The notes: generated by a model not told the origin, from the sequence alone. A DNA stretch of 64,000 nucleotides from Saccharibacillus nicotianae (GCF_042681745.1 NZ_JBHUGF010000010.1:1550001-1614000), one strand, 5' to 3'; positions 21,393 through 31,349 are shown, counted from the first letter of the stretch. Translations and numbers: made by a program.

Positions 21393-24300
21393 TCATTGTA
21401 CAATCATTAATTCCTGTTCATTGATATGATATACATTGCGTTCATCTACTTGTTTGATCAGCCCTATTTGTTGACATGGAGAAACAAGCAACCATTCTAA
21501 TGCTTGCATAGCTTCTTGAGGTTCAATCGAACCGATGCCCTGTTTGAGCATACGTTCACGATAATTTCTTGATGCGACAGTGCCTACACTTCCCCAATAT
21601 CCCCAATTCATTACTTTGACAGCACATGTCCAACGAGTGGCTAAATATTGTGCAAATGTATCTTTAAACGTACATCCTGCGGCATAATTACTTTGTCCTG
21701 CTGGCTTGGCAAATGCATTGATCGAAGAAAAAAACAGTACAAAATCAAGATTCGCTTTTTGAAATACGTGTTCGATACTAGCACATACATTCACTTTAGC
21801 TGTTAATGCTCCGCGGAAGCGCTCTTCATCCATCTGCATCATTGTATTATCCAATAACGCAATTGCCGCATGAATAACACCGTTAATCTGAGAATAACGC
21901 TTGATCATCTTTTGATAGACACGTTCTAGATCATCTGGATCAGCAGCATCTGCACTTATATATTCAGGTGCTGTGCCATACTGTGCCAAACGATACAAGC
22001 TTACTTCAATCTGTTCATTGATATCACGTCTACCGATCCAAATTATTTTTGCCTGATAATGGCGTATCATGTATTCGCTCCATACTTCGCCGATCCCTCC
22101 TGCACCACCAATCACTAGATACACACCATTTTGACGATAAGCAGTTTGTTGAATAGAGGTATACTGTACAGGAATAAGTTGTTGTTGATACCATTGCGAT
22201 CTACGATAACTGATCACATCACCATCAGGATGGGTAGGTAATGAAAAAAGAAGTTGCCAGTCTATTGTCTCTGTCTGCTCCAGATCGACTACTCGAAAAT
22301 GCCAATTTTTGATTTCTTTAGCCATTGAACCGATTAGACCATAAATACTGCTATAAATAGGTTTAACTTTTTGCACAGGAATGACCAATTGCGTATTCAT
22401 AGTAACTATAGTCCATTCCAATGTATAACGATCATAATGATGTTGGAATAGACTTTTGATCAGTCGAAACAGTTGAATCACGCCTTGTTCTTGTCCGGCT
22501 ATAATATCTTTATAATGAACCGTATCAAGTGATACGTCAGAAGCGATCCATACGATATGATGAATCTCGCCAACACGAAGTAACGATTGATAAATAGCAT
22601 CAATCGTCTGTTCTGCTTTAGCTTCCCAGTGTATAGCTTTTGGATAATAAGAAGAAATAGCAGTCCACTGTATATCAGAACTTCCTATCACCAGTATGGT
22701 TTGTTGATTGATTTTAGTATGATCCAAGCTTATAACTTCATCTATTGCAAATGTATCCCAGACAGGTGCAACCATCGTTACCTGTTCCGGTAATTCAGTC
22801 AGTACGGGTACACTAGATTCTGCTACATTAGCCGTTTCTAATAACTGCCCTTCTAATGTTCTAGCTGTATATTTTGAAATACGTATACAAAGTTGACCCG
22901 AATCGTTATAGAGATCGATATCTAATTTTTGCACTTTATCTTGAGCAGTACTGCCTTCACTCCAGCGAATACATACCCACATCGTAGTTGTACAAGCTTG
23001 GATATACTCTAACTTTTCCAAAGCAAAAGGTAATTGAGGTTTTTCTTTTACATGGGTATCTTGTTGAGACATCGTAAACAACATAGCGACCTGTAGTGCT
23101 GAATCAAGCATGGTCGGATGCAATATATAATCAGATAGCGTATTTTCTATTGTCGCTGGAAGCTTAATTTTGGCTATTGCTTGATTGGGATCGATCCATA
23201 CCTGATCTATCCCTTGATGACGATCACCATAATTTAGACCCCATTGATCCAGTTGATGATAGCAGGTTGTAGCATCCCAGTGTTGCTCTGTAGCTAGTTG
23301 TTGCAGTTCTTCAGGTTCAATAGTGAATACATTAGAGACAGAATTGTTCTTCAGCATAACTTCGCCATGACCACATACAGAAAGACTAGAATCCTGCTGT
23401 TCTACAGCAATCTCGTAACGTAATTGTGCTTGTTTTTCTGAATATAGATAGATGTGTACATTAATCGGATTGTCTATAACATAGATTGGTTGAGTCCATG
23501 TCACATGATGCAATACGAATCCACTATGAACTTTGGTTAACATTCCGCTTGCTGCTTGAAGTGCTGCAATAGCCATTTCCAAGTAAGCTACACCAGGTAG
23601 AACAGCAACCCCTTGTACCCGATGATCCCGCAGAAAGAATTCTTCTCCTGTAAATGTAGATTGAAAAGAAATATGATCTGCTGTTGATCGATGTTGCTGT
23701 ACCATTGGATGTATATCTATATCGTTTGGTATCGATGTTTGCTTCGATGTTGCAGTCGATTTCAAGCGAAATGTCGTGCGTTGAAATTGATATAACGGCA
23801 AACTCACCTTTGTATACGATTGATTGTTATAAAATAAATCCCAGTGAATATCAACGCCATGTAGCCACAATTGTAATAATCGTTCTGCCATCATTTCTTC
23901 TACTGCTACAGATGAATCATGCTCTGTAGACAATAAGTGTGACAACCAGTCAGAAGGATGATCTATTTCTGCAAGAGTACGATTATGTGCATACAGTATA
24001 GAGTATAGATTTTGTTTATTGATTTGATTTGTTTGTTTAGACAATGAATAAGCTATACGTTCAGCGTTCAGATTAGAATCAAGGATAAGTTCCAGTGAAT
24101 CTTGTTTGCTAATCATCTCATCGTCTAGTAAATCTATTAATTCTTGCCATGCTGTATAATCAACTATATAGTGTTCGGATAAATTCCATTTTTGTTTCAA
24201 CTTGCGTAAAGAATAGACAATAACAAATAACATCATTATATTGATATGAGAGATAGGATAATCACATGTGCTCTGCTCATTTTGAGTCATCCATTTCACA

Positions 24301-26501
24301 ATATCGATTTTATATTTTTCTTGTGTAATCTTGTTCCATTCATCTATTAATGATTTGAAAGTATACTGATGGCCGTATAACATTTTAGCTTTGGTGATAT
24401 GTGTCTGTTGAACAAGTGCCATCTGTTCATGTTGTGCCAGCTCTGATAATTGATTCGATAAATCTTGAATATATGAAGCATCCCATACCAAAGGCGCGAT
24501 ATAAGTATGATTGCCTGTATATAAAGGAATAGATGGTCTTTGAAGCACCATTTCTTCTTTATTTTCTTGGTGAAGTAACAGATTTATAATCGTTGTAATA
24601 GGTAAAACTTGACTTATTGCCAGACCAATCCATGTTCCTTTTCCACATGCTGTCACTGTTTCTGGTAATGTACTTAATTCGATTAACGTACAAGCATAAC
24701 TATATCCGCTTATAAATGTATACAATTCGATATCTTTATCCAGCCATATATCTTGATAATAGCCTTCGATTTTATTATGGTCTTTGGTGACCTGTTGAAG
24801 AAGGCTTACTATTTCTTCTTGTTTTTGCTTATAGAGAGAACCATAGATCGAACTTGATCTAATATCAGCATAACCTCTCCACGATAGACCTGTTGTATCT
24901 AAGCTCCAATGTGGTATATCAGCTTTGATGATATGAGCAGATGCAGTTTGTAACCATTTTTTGATATCACTGATAGAAGATACAATACTACCTACTCGAT
25001 AAGTAAAAGATTCTCTACCATGTAAAAGTGTTCTACATATATCTTGGAACGAATACTCATTTCCTGCTATATTCTCGATCCACTTTTTCCATTGTTCAAT
25101 AGATTGCTCAAGGCTTTGAATAGTTTTGGCAGATAATACAATATATTGAGTAATCGGTGTATCAGGTGATAGTTCTACGACTCCATCCTTCACAACAGGT
25201 ATATATTCTTCTAACAAAATATGAGAATTAACCCCGCCGAAGCCAAACGAACTTATGCCTGCGCGTAAAGGTTGATCTGGATTCATTCGCTCCCATACAC
25301 TACATTTTGTAGTGACTTGAAATGGAGTAGAGTCAAAATCGATAATAGGATTCAGTGTTTGGATATTTAGAGAAGGTGGTATCTTTTGGTGCTTCATCAT
25401 CATTAACACTTTAATCATTCCAGCCATTCCGGCTGCACTTTCCAAATGTCCAATATTCGTTTTGACCGAACCAATCTGGCAAAATGTATTATTGGAAGTG
25501 TCTGTGCGAAAAGCTTGAGTCAATGCTTCAATTTCAATAGGATCGCCTAATGATGTCCCTGTACCATGCGCTTCGATATAATTGATAGTTGATGCTTTTA
25601 CACCGGCAGATTGATAAGCTGCTTCAATCACTTGTTGTTGTGCTTCCATTTTGGGAGCTGTCAAAGAAACACTTTTACCGACATGATTCACAGCCGATCC
25701 CCGGATCACTCCGTAAATATGATTCCCGTCTTCGATCGCTTGATCTAGTCGTTGTAACAACAATACAGCTACCCCATCGCCAGGCACATATCCATTCGCT
25801 TGTTGATCAAATGTTTTGCATTGTCCATCCGAACTGAGCATTCGAGATTGAGCAAAAGAAACGTATTTCATAGGATGTAAATTCAAATTAACAGCCGAAG
25901 CGACAGCATAATCACAATCATGATGAATCAATGCACGTCTAGCTTCATGGACAGCCACCAGTGATGAAGCACAAGCCGCATTAATGGGCATACTGATCCC
26001 TTTTAAATTCAAAATGTATGATATTCGGTTGGTTAACAGATTTTCGTATGTACCCAAGCAGGCATAACTATCTATATCTTGCTGATCAAGACTGCTCATT
26101 TCTTGTAAATAATCAGCCGCCATAATACCTGCATAGACAGAAGTGACTTGTTGTTGCAAAAGAGATAACGGAATCCCTGAGTCTTCGATACAATGCCATG
26201 TTTCTTCTAACAATAATCGCTGTTGTGGATCCATATTGTTGGCTTCACGTGGTGAAATATTGAAGAAGCGATGATCAAAATCATACACATCATCTATCGC
26301 TCCGCACCATTTACTATTGGTTTTGCCTGCTTTTAGTACATCGGCAGAGTAATAGTCTTGAATATTCCAACGATCCGCAGGGATTTCTTGAATCGAATTT
26401 ACACCTGCTTCAAGATTGTTCCAAAATTCCTCATATCCATTCGCACCGGGAAAACGACAAGATATTCCTACAATAGCGATATCGACTCTTTTCGATTCCA
26501 T
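21393..26501 (-). CDS. Trans-AT polyketide synthase PKS-A, KS-(degenerate AT-like region)-DH-KR
   Basis: This 1702-residue protein is the first modular PKS of the operon. The start at 26501 follows GGAGGTGA. The KS (about 5-430) has Cys177 in the unusual setting NAACASS, plus His312 and His352. DH spans 930-1215 with His960, Gly964, Pro969 and Asp1133. KR spans 1255-1660 with GGAGGIG at 1465 and Ser1592/Tyr1606. No ACP or methyltransferase follows; both are at the N-terminus of PKS-B, so the module is split between proteins. The KS-DH spacer is about 490 residues, against about 200 in PKS-B. Its part 540-720 looks like an AT remnant in which the GHSxG nucleophile region reads CGKGTW, so it cannot transfer acyl groups (inference). 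No loading module precedes this KS. The starter may come from a gene outside the window, or this may not be the first module used. Confidence 0.95.
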   Translation of the reverse strand: MESKRVDIAIVGISCRFPGANGYEEFWNNLEAGVNSIQEIPADRWNIQDYYSADVLKAGKTNSKWCGAIDDVYDFDHRFFNISPREANNMDPQQRLLLEETWHCIEDSGIPLSLLQQQVTSVYAGIMAADYLQEMSSLDQQDIDSYACLGTYENLLTNRISYILNLKGISMPINAACASSLVAVHEARRALIHHDCDYAVASAVNLNLHPMKYVSFAQSRMLSSDGQCKTFDQQANGYVPGDGVAVLLLQRLDQAIEDGNHIYGVIRGSAVNHVGKSVSLTAPKMEAQQQVIEAAYQSAGVKASTINYIEAHGTGTSLGDPIEIEALTQAFRTDTSNNTFCQIGSVKTNIGHLESAAGMAGMIKVLMMMKHQKIPPSLNIQTLNPIIDFDSTPFQVTTKCSVWERMNPDQPLRAGISSFGFGGVNSHILLEEYIPVVKDGVVELSPDTPITQYIVLSAKTIQSLEQSIEQWKKWIENIAGNEYSFQDICRTLLHGRESFTYRVGSIVSSISDIKKWLQTASAHIIKADIPHWSLDTTGLSWRGYADIRSSSIYGSLYKQKQEEIVSLLQQVTKDHNKIEGYYQDIWLDKDIELYTFISGYSYACTLIELSTLPETVTACGKGTWIGLAISQVLPITTIINLLLHQENKEEMVLQRPSIPLYTGNHTYIAPLVWDASYIQDLSNQLSELAQHEQMALVQQTHITKAKMLYGHQYTFKSLIDEWNKITQEKYKIDIVKWMTQNEQSTCDYPISHINIMMLFVIVYSLRKLKQKWNLSEHYIVDYTAWQELIDLLDDEMISKQDSLELILDSNLNAERIAYSLSKQTNQINKQNLYSILYAHNRTLAEIDHPSDWLSHLLSTEHDSSVAVEEMMAERLLQLWLHGVDIHWDLFYNNQSYTKVSLPLYQFQRTTFRLKSTATSKQTSIPNDIDIHPMVQQHRSTADHISFQSTFTGEEFFLRDHRVQGVAVLPGVAYLEMAIAALQAASGMLTKVHSGFVLHHVTWTQPIYVIDNPINVHIYLYSEKQAQLRYEIAVEQQDSSLSVCGHGEVMLKNNSVSNVFTIEPEELQQLATEQHWDATTCYHQLDQWGLNYGDRHQGIDQVWIDPNQAIAKIKLPATIENTLSDYILHPTMLDSALQVAMLFTMSQQDTHVKEKPQLPFALEKLEYIQACTTTMWVCIRWSEGSTAQDKVQKLDIDLYNDSGQLCIRISKYTARTLEGQLLETANVAESSVPVLTELPEQVTMVAPVWDTFAIDEVISLDHTKINQQTILVIGSSDIQWTAISSYYPKAIHWEAKAEQTIDAIYQSLLRVGEIHHIVWIASDVSLDTVHYKDIIAGQEQGVIQLFRLIKSLFQHHYDRYTLEWTIVTMNTQLVIPVQKVKPIYSSIYGLIGSMAKEIKNWHFRVVDLEQTETIDWQLLFSLPTHPDGDVISYRRSQWYQQQLIPVQYTSIQQTAYRQNGVYLVIGGAGGIGEVWSEYMIRHYQAKIIWIGRRDINEQIEVSLYRLAQYGTAPEYISADAADPDDLERVYQKMIKRYSQINGVIHAAIALLDNTMMQMDEERFRGALTAKVNVCASIEHVFQKANLDFVLFFSSINAFAKPAGQSNYAAGCTFKDTFAQYLATRWTCAVKVMNWGYWGSVGTVASRNYRERMLKQGIGSIEPQEAMQALEWLLVSPCQQIGLIKQVDERNVYHINEQELMIVQ

Positions 26502-26521
26502 TACTCTTCACCTCCGTCAAA

Positions 26522-27763
26522 TTAAGGTTTCATAATACCTGCAAAACGAAGCAAATAGGAAAACGATGGCGACTTATCACTATAGCCCGATGTGGTTAGC
26601 ATTTGGGCTTCTAGAAGATTAGGACAGTGACCCATACGGCGAAAAGCAGCATTACGTAATTTGATAAAAGAACTATTTTTAACAAACCAGCAGAAGGTAT
26701 GAGCTGTACTATTTTGCTGAATTAATTTTACATATTTACGTCTTTTCTTTTCATAAGAACGCAACATCGATTCAGAATAATTTGCTGTTGCTAATGCTTG
26801 AGTCAACGTTTCACTAAGTTCCATAGCACCTTGAATCGCTAGATTCATTCCTTGTCCAAGTGCAGGACTTAATGCGTGACAAGCATCGCCCAAAAGCACA
26901 GCGCCATCTACAGCCCATTTATCTGTATCCAAGTAAAACGCCGGTATCGACTGTACTTGCTTGAAATCGGCGATCTGTGTTAATTCTTGCTCAAGATGCG
27001 GACAAAGCGATAACAGCAATTGACGTAGCGCATCGATTCCATCATCTTTGATACTTTGCCACAGCTCTTTACGAAGCGCGAGGTACACACGAGTACGCTT
27101 ATGAGGTAATGGAAATACTCCACAGCTTACACCACTTCCAAAAAAGAAGCTTGCTTCTGCTGGTGGCTCTTCATCCATATGAAAAGTAAAAGCAAACATT
27201 TTAGCCTTTTTCTCTTCGTAAGGGTATAGATGATGTTTGAGCCCTAATTGTTCTCGAATCTTCGACTTAATTCCATCTGATCCTACGACCACTTTGCTAT
27301 GAATACGCATTGTTTCTCCGTCGGTTGTTGCTTCTAGCCCAATTACTTTGCCATTATCGTACAATAGCTGTTGAGCATTGACTCCAGCATAGAAATGAAC
27401 ATTAGGAAGAGCGGTTGCAGCATTAAATATAGCTTCATGAATATTATGATGGTCTCCATTGAGAGCATATTGTATAGGAATATCCATTGTGCTGTAATCC
27501 CCTGAAAAGCAGCGTATTCCCCCTACCGTTCCATAATGAACTTTGGTTACCAACGCACAATGTTTACGAATTTCAGGAAGAACATCCAATCCTTTTAATA
27601 ACTCTATCGTCACCGGCTGTAGAAAGTCGCCTTTAGGAATAGGCTTAAATTGTTTTAACCGTTCCACTAGAGTGACATCATGACCTTTTTTGCCCATAGC
27701 TAGAGCTAACGATACACCTGCAATTCCACCACCGACAATCAATACATCTGTATTTATCTGCAT
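26522..27763 (-). CDS. FAD-dependent monooxygenase of the PHBH/UbiH type, probable polyketide tailoring enzyme
   Basis: This is a 413-residue flavoprotein of the class that uses NAD(P)H and O2 to hydroxylate or epoxidise its substrate. The N-terminus holds the dinucleotide fold (VGGGIAGVSLALAMG, about 9-23) and an acidic strand end (VERL). The family DG motif (GSDGIKSKIR) lies near 165 and the second FAD motif (GDACHALSPALGQGMN) near 290. AAGGAG precedes the ATG. It lies between the AT-AT-ER gene (34 nt) and PKS-A (20 nt), so it is surely part of the operon and most likely oxidises the polyketide or its starter. The substrate cannot be read from the sequence. No membrane segment or signal peptide is seen. 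The usual family length is about 380-420 residues, so it looks complete. Confidence 0.88.
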   Translation of the reverse strand: MQINTDVLIVGGGIAGVSLALAMGKKGHDVTLVERLKQFKPIPKGDFLQPVTIELLKGLDVLPEIRKHCALVTKVHYGTVGGIRCFSGDYSTMDIPIQYALNGDHHNIHEAIFNAATALPNVHFYAGVNAQQLLYDNGKVIGLEATTDGETMRIHSKVVVGSDGIKSKIREQLGLKHHLYPYEEKKAKMFAFTFHMDEEPPAEASFFFGSGVSCGVFPLPHKRTRVYLALRKELWQSIKDDGIDALRQLLLSLCPHLEQELTQIADFKQVQSIPAFYLDTDKWAVDGAVLLGDACHALSPALGQGMNLAIQGAMELSETLTQALATANYSESMLRSYEKKRRKYVKLIQQNSTAHTFCWFVKNSSFIKLRNAAFRRMGHCPNLLEAQMLTTSGYSDKSPSFSYLLRFAGIMKP

Positions 27764-27797
27764 TCATTTGGCTCCTTCGCGCTAGAATAGGTTGTAT

Positions 27798-30700
27798 TTA
27801 AAAGCTATGAAGCAAGCGATGATTTAATAAATCGGCAGTCTCGTTCATTAACTTATCTGCTATTTGGTCTACATGCCTTTGTTGCCAGTGCTCAAGCAGA
27901 GTACCTTGTACCCACTGATTAAAAGCACCTAATGCTGGCCCGCAATATACTTGATAATCGACTTTCGATTCACGATCACCACGTAAAGCCAATTCTGTAG
28001 AATACGTAAAGTACCATTTAAATAACAAAGCCATTTTGGCTTTGGGATTACGTTCAGCACGTTCAATCTCTTGTGTACTATACGTTTGTTGCACATCAGC
28101 ATAAATCGCAGTAAAGCTCTTTTTGAAATATTGTTCTTGCAACCTTGTTTTCGTTTTATCATCTATTTCTTCGATCGCGTTATACTGGCGATACAATTCG
28201 TATAATTTATTTGCACGTGCCGGGAAGTACAATCCTTTTTTGAGTACCTGTACTTTAGCTCCTAATTCAAACATATCTCCAGCAGGTGCATATTCTGTAT
28301 CTTGAACATTGATATGCTGAAGCAATTCTTTGACCGCTGTACTGGTTCCCGCTTCGACAGTGCACTGATTAATAGATCCTGTCAAAATAAAATCGGCTCC
28401 CATCACGAATACCGCTGCCGCTGCTTCTGGTGTACCGATCCCTCCCGCAGCACCTATTCTTATTTTTCGACGATAAGAGTATTGCTTCATGATAGCTGCT
28501 CTAAGACTTAACAATGATGGTAATAACGTCATCATGACCGCACTATCGGTATAACCACCTGAATCTGCTTCTGCACAGATATCGTCTGCCATCGGAATGT
28601 GTTTGGCGAAATGGGCTTGTTCTGTTGTAATTTGTCCACTTTGTATCAATTGATCTAATAGGTGTTGAGGTGGTGGACTCATAAACAAAGTCGCAATTTC
28701 TGGACGTGAACATTTGGCAATGATACGATGCGCTGTTTTTATTTCGCCATTAGCATCAAGTGATAAACCAGATACTCGGTAGTACACAAGCGCTGGTGTG
28801 ATCGTTAAAAATCCTTTGGCTTCTATGATATTGACTTGATGTTTTAACAAAAGTTCAACCAATTGCTGTTCCAGATCGGGTTGAACTTGATTATGTAAAA
28901 AGTTAACTCCATACGACTCTCCATGCTGAAGAGTTTGGCGCATAGCAACAATGTCAGCTTCAATCCGCGCTAGTGATAACCCACCGGTTCCTAAAAAAGC
29001 AAGGCAACCAAAGCTAGCCAATTTACTCACTAGAGGCACAGATGCGATTCCGCCATACATTCCACCGGCAATATAAGCAAGTTTGAGATTGTATTCTTTT
29101 TTAAATTCATTGCAACCTAGCGTAGAAGCATCGTAACGATGTGCTGTTGGTAATTTTGGTACGGATACAGGCACTGGTTGTGGTTGCTCTACTGTTGCTT
29201 CTTCGATCACTAATGGGCTGGCATCACGCTGAATAGCTGCTACCATATTAGTCACTGCTTTTCCGGGTCCTACTTGGATAATGTCTTTCACTTCTTTTCC
29301 CATCAGATAACGTATACTATCTGTCCACTGTACCGATGAAGTGATTTGTTGAACCATACATTCATGTAGATTATGGGATAAATATGGTCTAGCATGTACA
29401 TTTGAAATCACAGGAATAGCAGGTGTATTGAAATCAAATCGATTCAGATATTCCGCAAATTTCTGTTTTACATTTTCCATGTATCTGGAGTGAAACGCTG
29501 CACTGACTTTGAGCATCACATAATTGGTAGCACCTTGTTGTTCAAATATAGTTTGTGCTTGTATTAGATCATCTTTGGGGCCCGAGATAACAATCTGTGA
29601 TGGAGTATTCAGATTTGCTATATCAATAGTATGGAGCCTATGCTCTTTCAAAATTTGTTCGATCGTACGTTGATCTAAGCCGACAATAGCTGCCATAGCG
29701 CCACCGCTTGCTTCTCCCATCAGTGCGCCGCGATATTGTACGATTTTTAATCCTGTTGCAAAATCAAATACACCTGCTGCCAATAAAGCATTGAATTCCC
29801 CTAGACTATGTCCAGCTACGTAATCAGGAATGTTATTGTTTTTGATTATGCTGTAATACATAAGTGCATTGACAACATATAGTGCAGGTTGAGTAAAAGC
29901 TGTCTCTCCGAGTTGTTTGTGAGCATCGATCAGACAAAGTTCTTCAATCGAATAGCCAAGGATTTGATTAGCTTGAGCAACCAAATCGGGAAATTCAGCA
30001 AAATATTCTTTGCCCATACCTTTAAACTGTGAACCCTGCCCTGGAAATACATATGCTCTCATACGCTGTTCTCCTCCTTGTGATTGAAAAGGTACAGATT
30101 GTTGTGCTTGAGATGGGATAGATGAATAAGATATTGAATGTTGCTCTGGCTTCACTTGATGTAATAAACGCTCTATATTTACGATCTCATTCACAGCAGG
30201 CCCCAGTATAGCCGATGTAGAGGAGATCGAATTCGTATTTAGATTTCGTTTTACCAGAGCGGATAATGTTCCACCTGGACTGTTGTCGATATAGTGATGC
30301 GAACCCAAAGATTCAATCTGTTGAACAGTTTGTTGAAATAAAATAGGTTTTCTTGCTACTTGCCAAAAGTGATCTGGTTGAATAACGTTTACCAGACCTC
30401 CCTGCATACACGATAAATAAGGCAATATAGGCTTTTGAAACGATATATTTTTCAGAAAAGTTGTATAAGCTTGCTCCGCTGCATCAATAGCAGAAGAATG
30501 AAAAGCAAACGATACAGGAAGTAACTGGCAAGCAATCGAATGTTCAGCAAGATATGTCTGAATAGCTGCTAGCTTCTCTACAGACCCAGAAATAACAAAA
30601 TGCCCATCATAGCTGACGGACACCAGTGTACAATATTGTATTTGTGGTAATTGATCATAGATAGAAACAGAAGACAAAATAGTTAACATAGATCCAGTCT

Positions 30701-31097
30701 CACTATATTTTTCAAAACATTTGGCTTGCTGAATCACACATGTGAGAGCGGTCTGAGCATCGAATACACCTGCAACCGTAGCTGCTGCAAATTCACCAAG
30801 ACTACTACCCAATACATAATCTACTTTGATACCGCGTGTGATTAATACTTGTGCTAGTGCATATTCAACCATAAAAATAGCGGGATGCGATAGCAAAGTG
30901 CGTGTGAATTGATGACTATTCCGAAATTCATTATTGTAAATCGTATGTACAATCGAAATACCAATCATATCTATCGCTATTTTGTCCAAATCAAGCATAA
31001 TCTGACGATACTGCTGATCTTGGTCAAATAACTTTTTTCCCATTTGATAATATTGAGAACCTTGACCGGAAAACATCAATACATTTTTTTTATCCAT
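27798..31097 (-). CDS. Trans-acting acyl hydrolase-acyltransferase-enoylreductase fusion (AT-AT-ER)
   Basis: This is the stand-alone AT protein that serves the AT-less PKSs. Domain 1 (about 5-300) is AT-like with nucleophile motif GSSLG (Ser99) and His200. It has Gln124 where malonyl ATs keep the Arg that binds the carboxylate, so it is probably a PedC-type proofreading acyl hydrolase. Domain 2 (about 347-640) has GHSLG (Ser431), Arg456 and His536, the full malonyl-CoA:ACP transacylase set. Domain 3 (about 660-1099) is a PfaD-type flavin enoylreductase (YIAGGMYGGIASV, GAAGGIGTPEAAAAVF) that acts in trans on modules lacking an ER. GGGAGGT precedes the ATG. As first gene of the operon it is made ahead of the megasynthases. 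AT-AT-ER fusions are well known in trans-AT PKS clusters of Bacillales and other bacteria. Confidence 0.94.
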   Translation of the reverse strand: MDKKNVLMFSGQGSQYYQMGKKLFDQDQQYRQIMLDLDKIAIDMIGISIVHTIYNNEFRNSHQFTRTLLSHPAIFMVEYALAQVLITRGIKVDYVLGSSLGEFAAATVAGVFDAQTALTCVIQQAKCFEKYSETGSMLTILSSVSIYDQLPQIQYCTLVSVSYDGHFVISGSVEKLAAIQTYLAEHSIACQLLPVSFAFHSSAIDAAEQAYTTFLKNISFQKPILPYLSCMQGGLVNVIQPDHFWQVARKPILFQQTVQQIESLGSHHYIDNSPGGTLSALVKRNLNTNSISSTSAILGPAVNEIVNIERLLHQVKPEQHSISYSSIPSQAQQSVPFQSQGGEQRMRAYVFPGQGSQFKGMGKEYFAEFPDLVAQANQILGYSIEELCLIDAHKQLGETAFTQPALYVVNALMYYSIIKNNNIPDYVAGHSLGEFNALLAAGVFDFATGLKIVQYRGALMGEASGGAMAAIVGLDQRTIEQILKEHRLHTIDIANLNTPSQIVISGPKDDLIQAQTIFEQQGATNYVMLKVSAAFHSRYMENVKQKFAEYLNRFDFNTPAIPVISNVHARPYLSHNLHECMVQQITSSVQWTDSIRYLMGKEVKDIIQVGPGKAVTNMVAAIQRDASPLVIEEATVEQPQPVPVSVPKLPTAHRYDASTLGCNEFKKEYNLKLAYIAGGMYGGIASVPLVSKLASFGCLAFLGTGGLSLARIEADIVAMRQTLQHGESYGVNFLHNQVQPDLEQQLVELLLKHQVNIIEAKGFLTITPALVYYRVSGLSLDANGEIKTAHRIIAKCSRPEIATLFMSPPPQHLLDQLIQSGQITTEQAHFAKHIPMADDICAEADSGGYTDSAVMMTLLPSLLSLRAAIMKQYSYRRKIRIGAAGGIGTPEAAAAVFVMGADFILTGSINQCTVEAGTSTAVKELLQHINVQDTEYAPAGDMFELGAKVQVLKKGLYFPARANKLYELYRQYNAIEEIDDKTKTRLQEQYFKKSFTAIYADVQQTYSTQEIERAERNPKAKMALLFKWYFTYSTELALRGDRESKVDYQVYCGPALGAFNQWVQGTLLEHWQQRHVDQIADKLMNETADLLNHRLLHSF

Positions 31098-31349
31098 CTG
31101 CTACCTCCCGTCTATACTGGTTGATTGGGTTGATTTTGAGACAAAAATGGCCTCGAAGACATAGCTCTCCCAGGTCGCCTACTGTTATGTACACTACGAA
31201 ATTTTTTACATATTTTCTTTTGATTTTATGTAACGTGCCGAAACAACGATTAGATATCATCAAAAGATTGGCTATAATTAAAGATAAAATAATTCGCCTG
31301 TTAAGTAAATGTCTTTTTGTGTAAAATGGGTAACTTAAAGCGATTTAAC

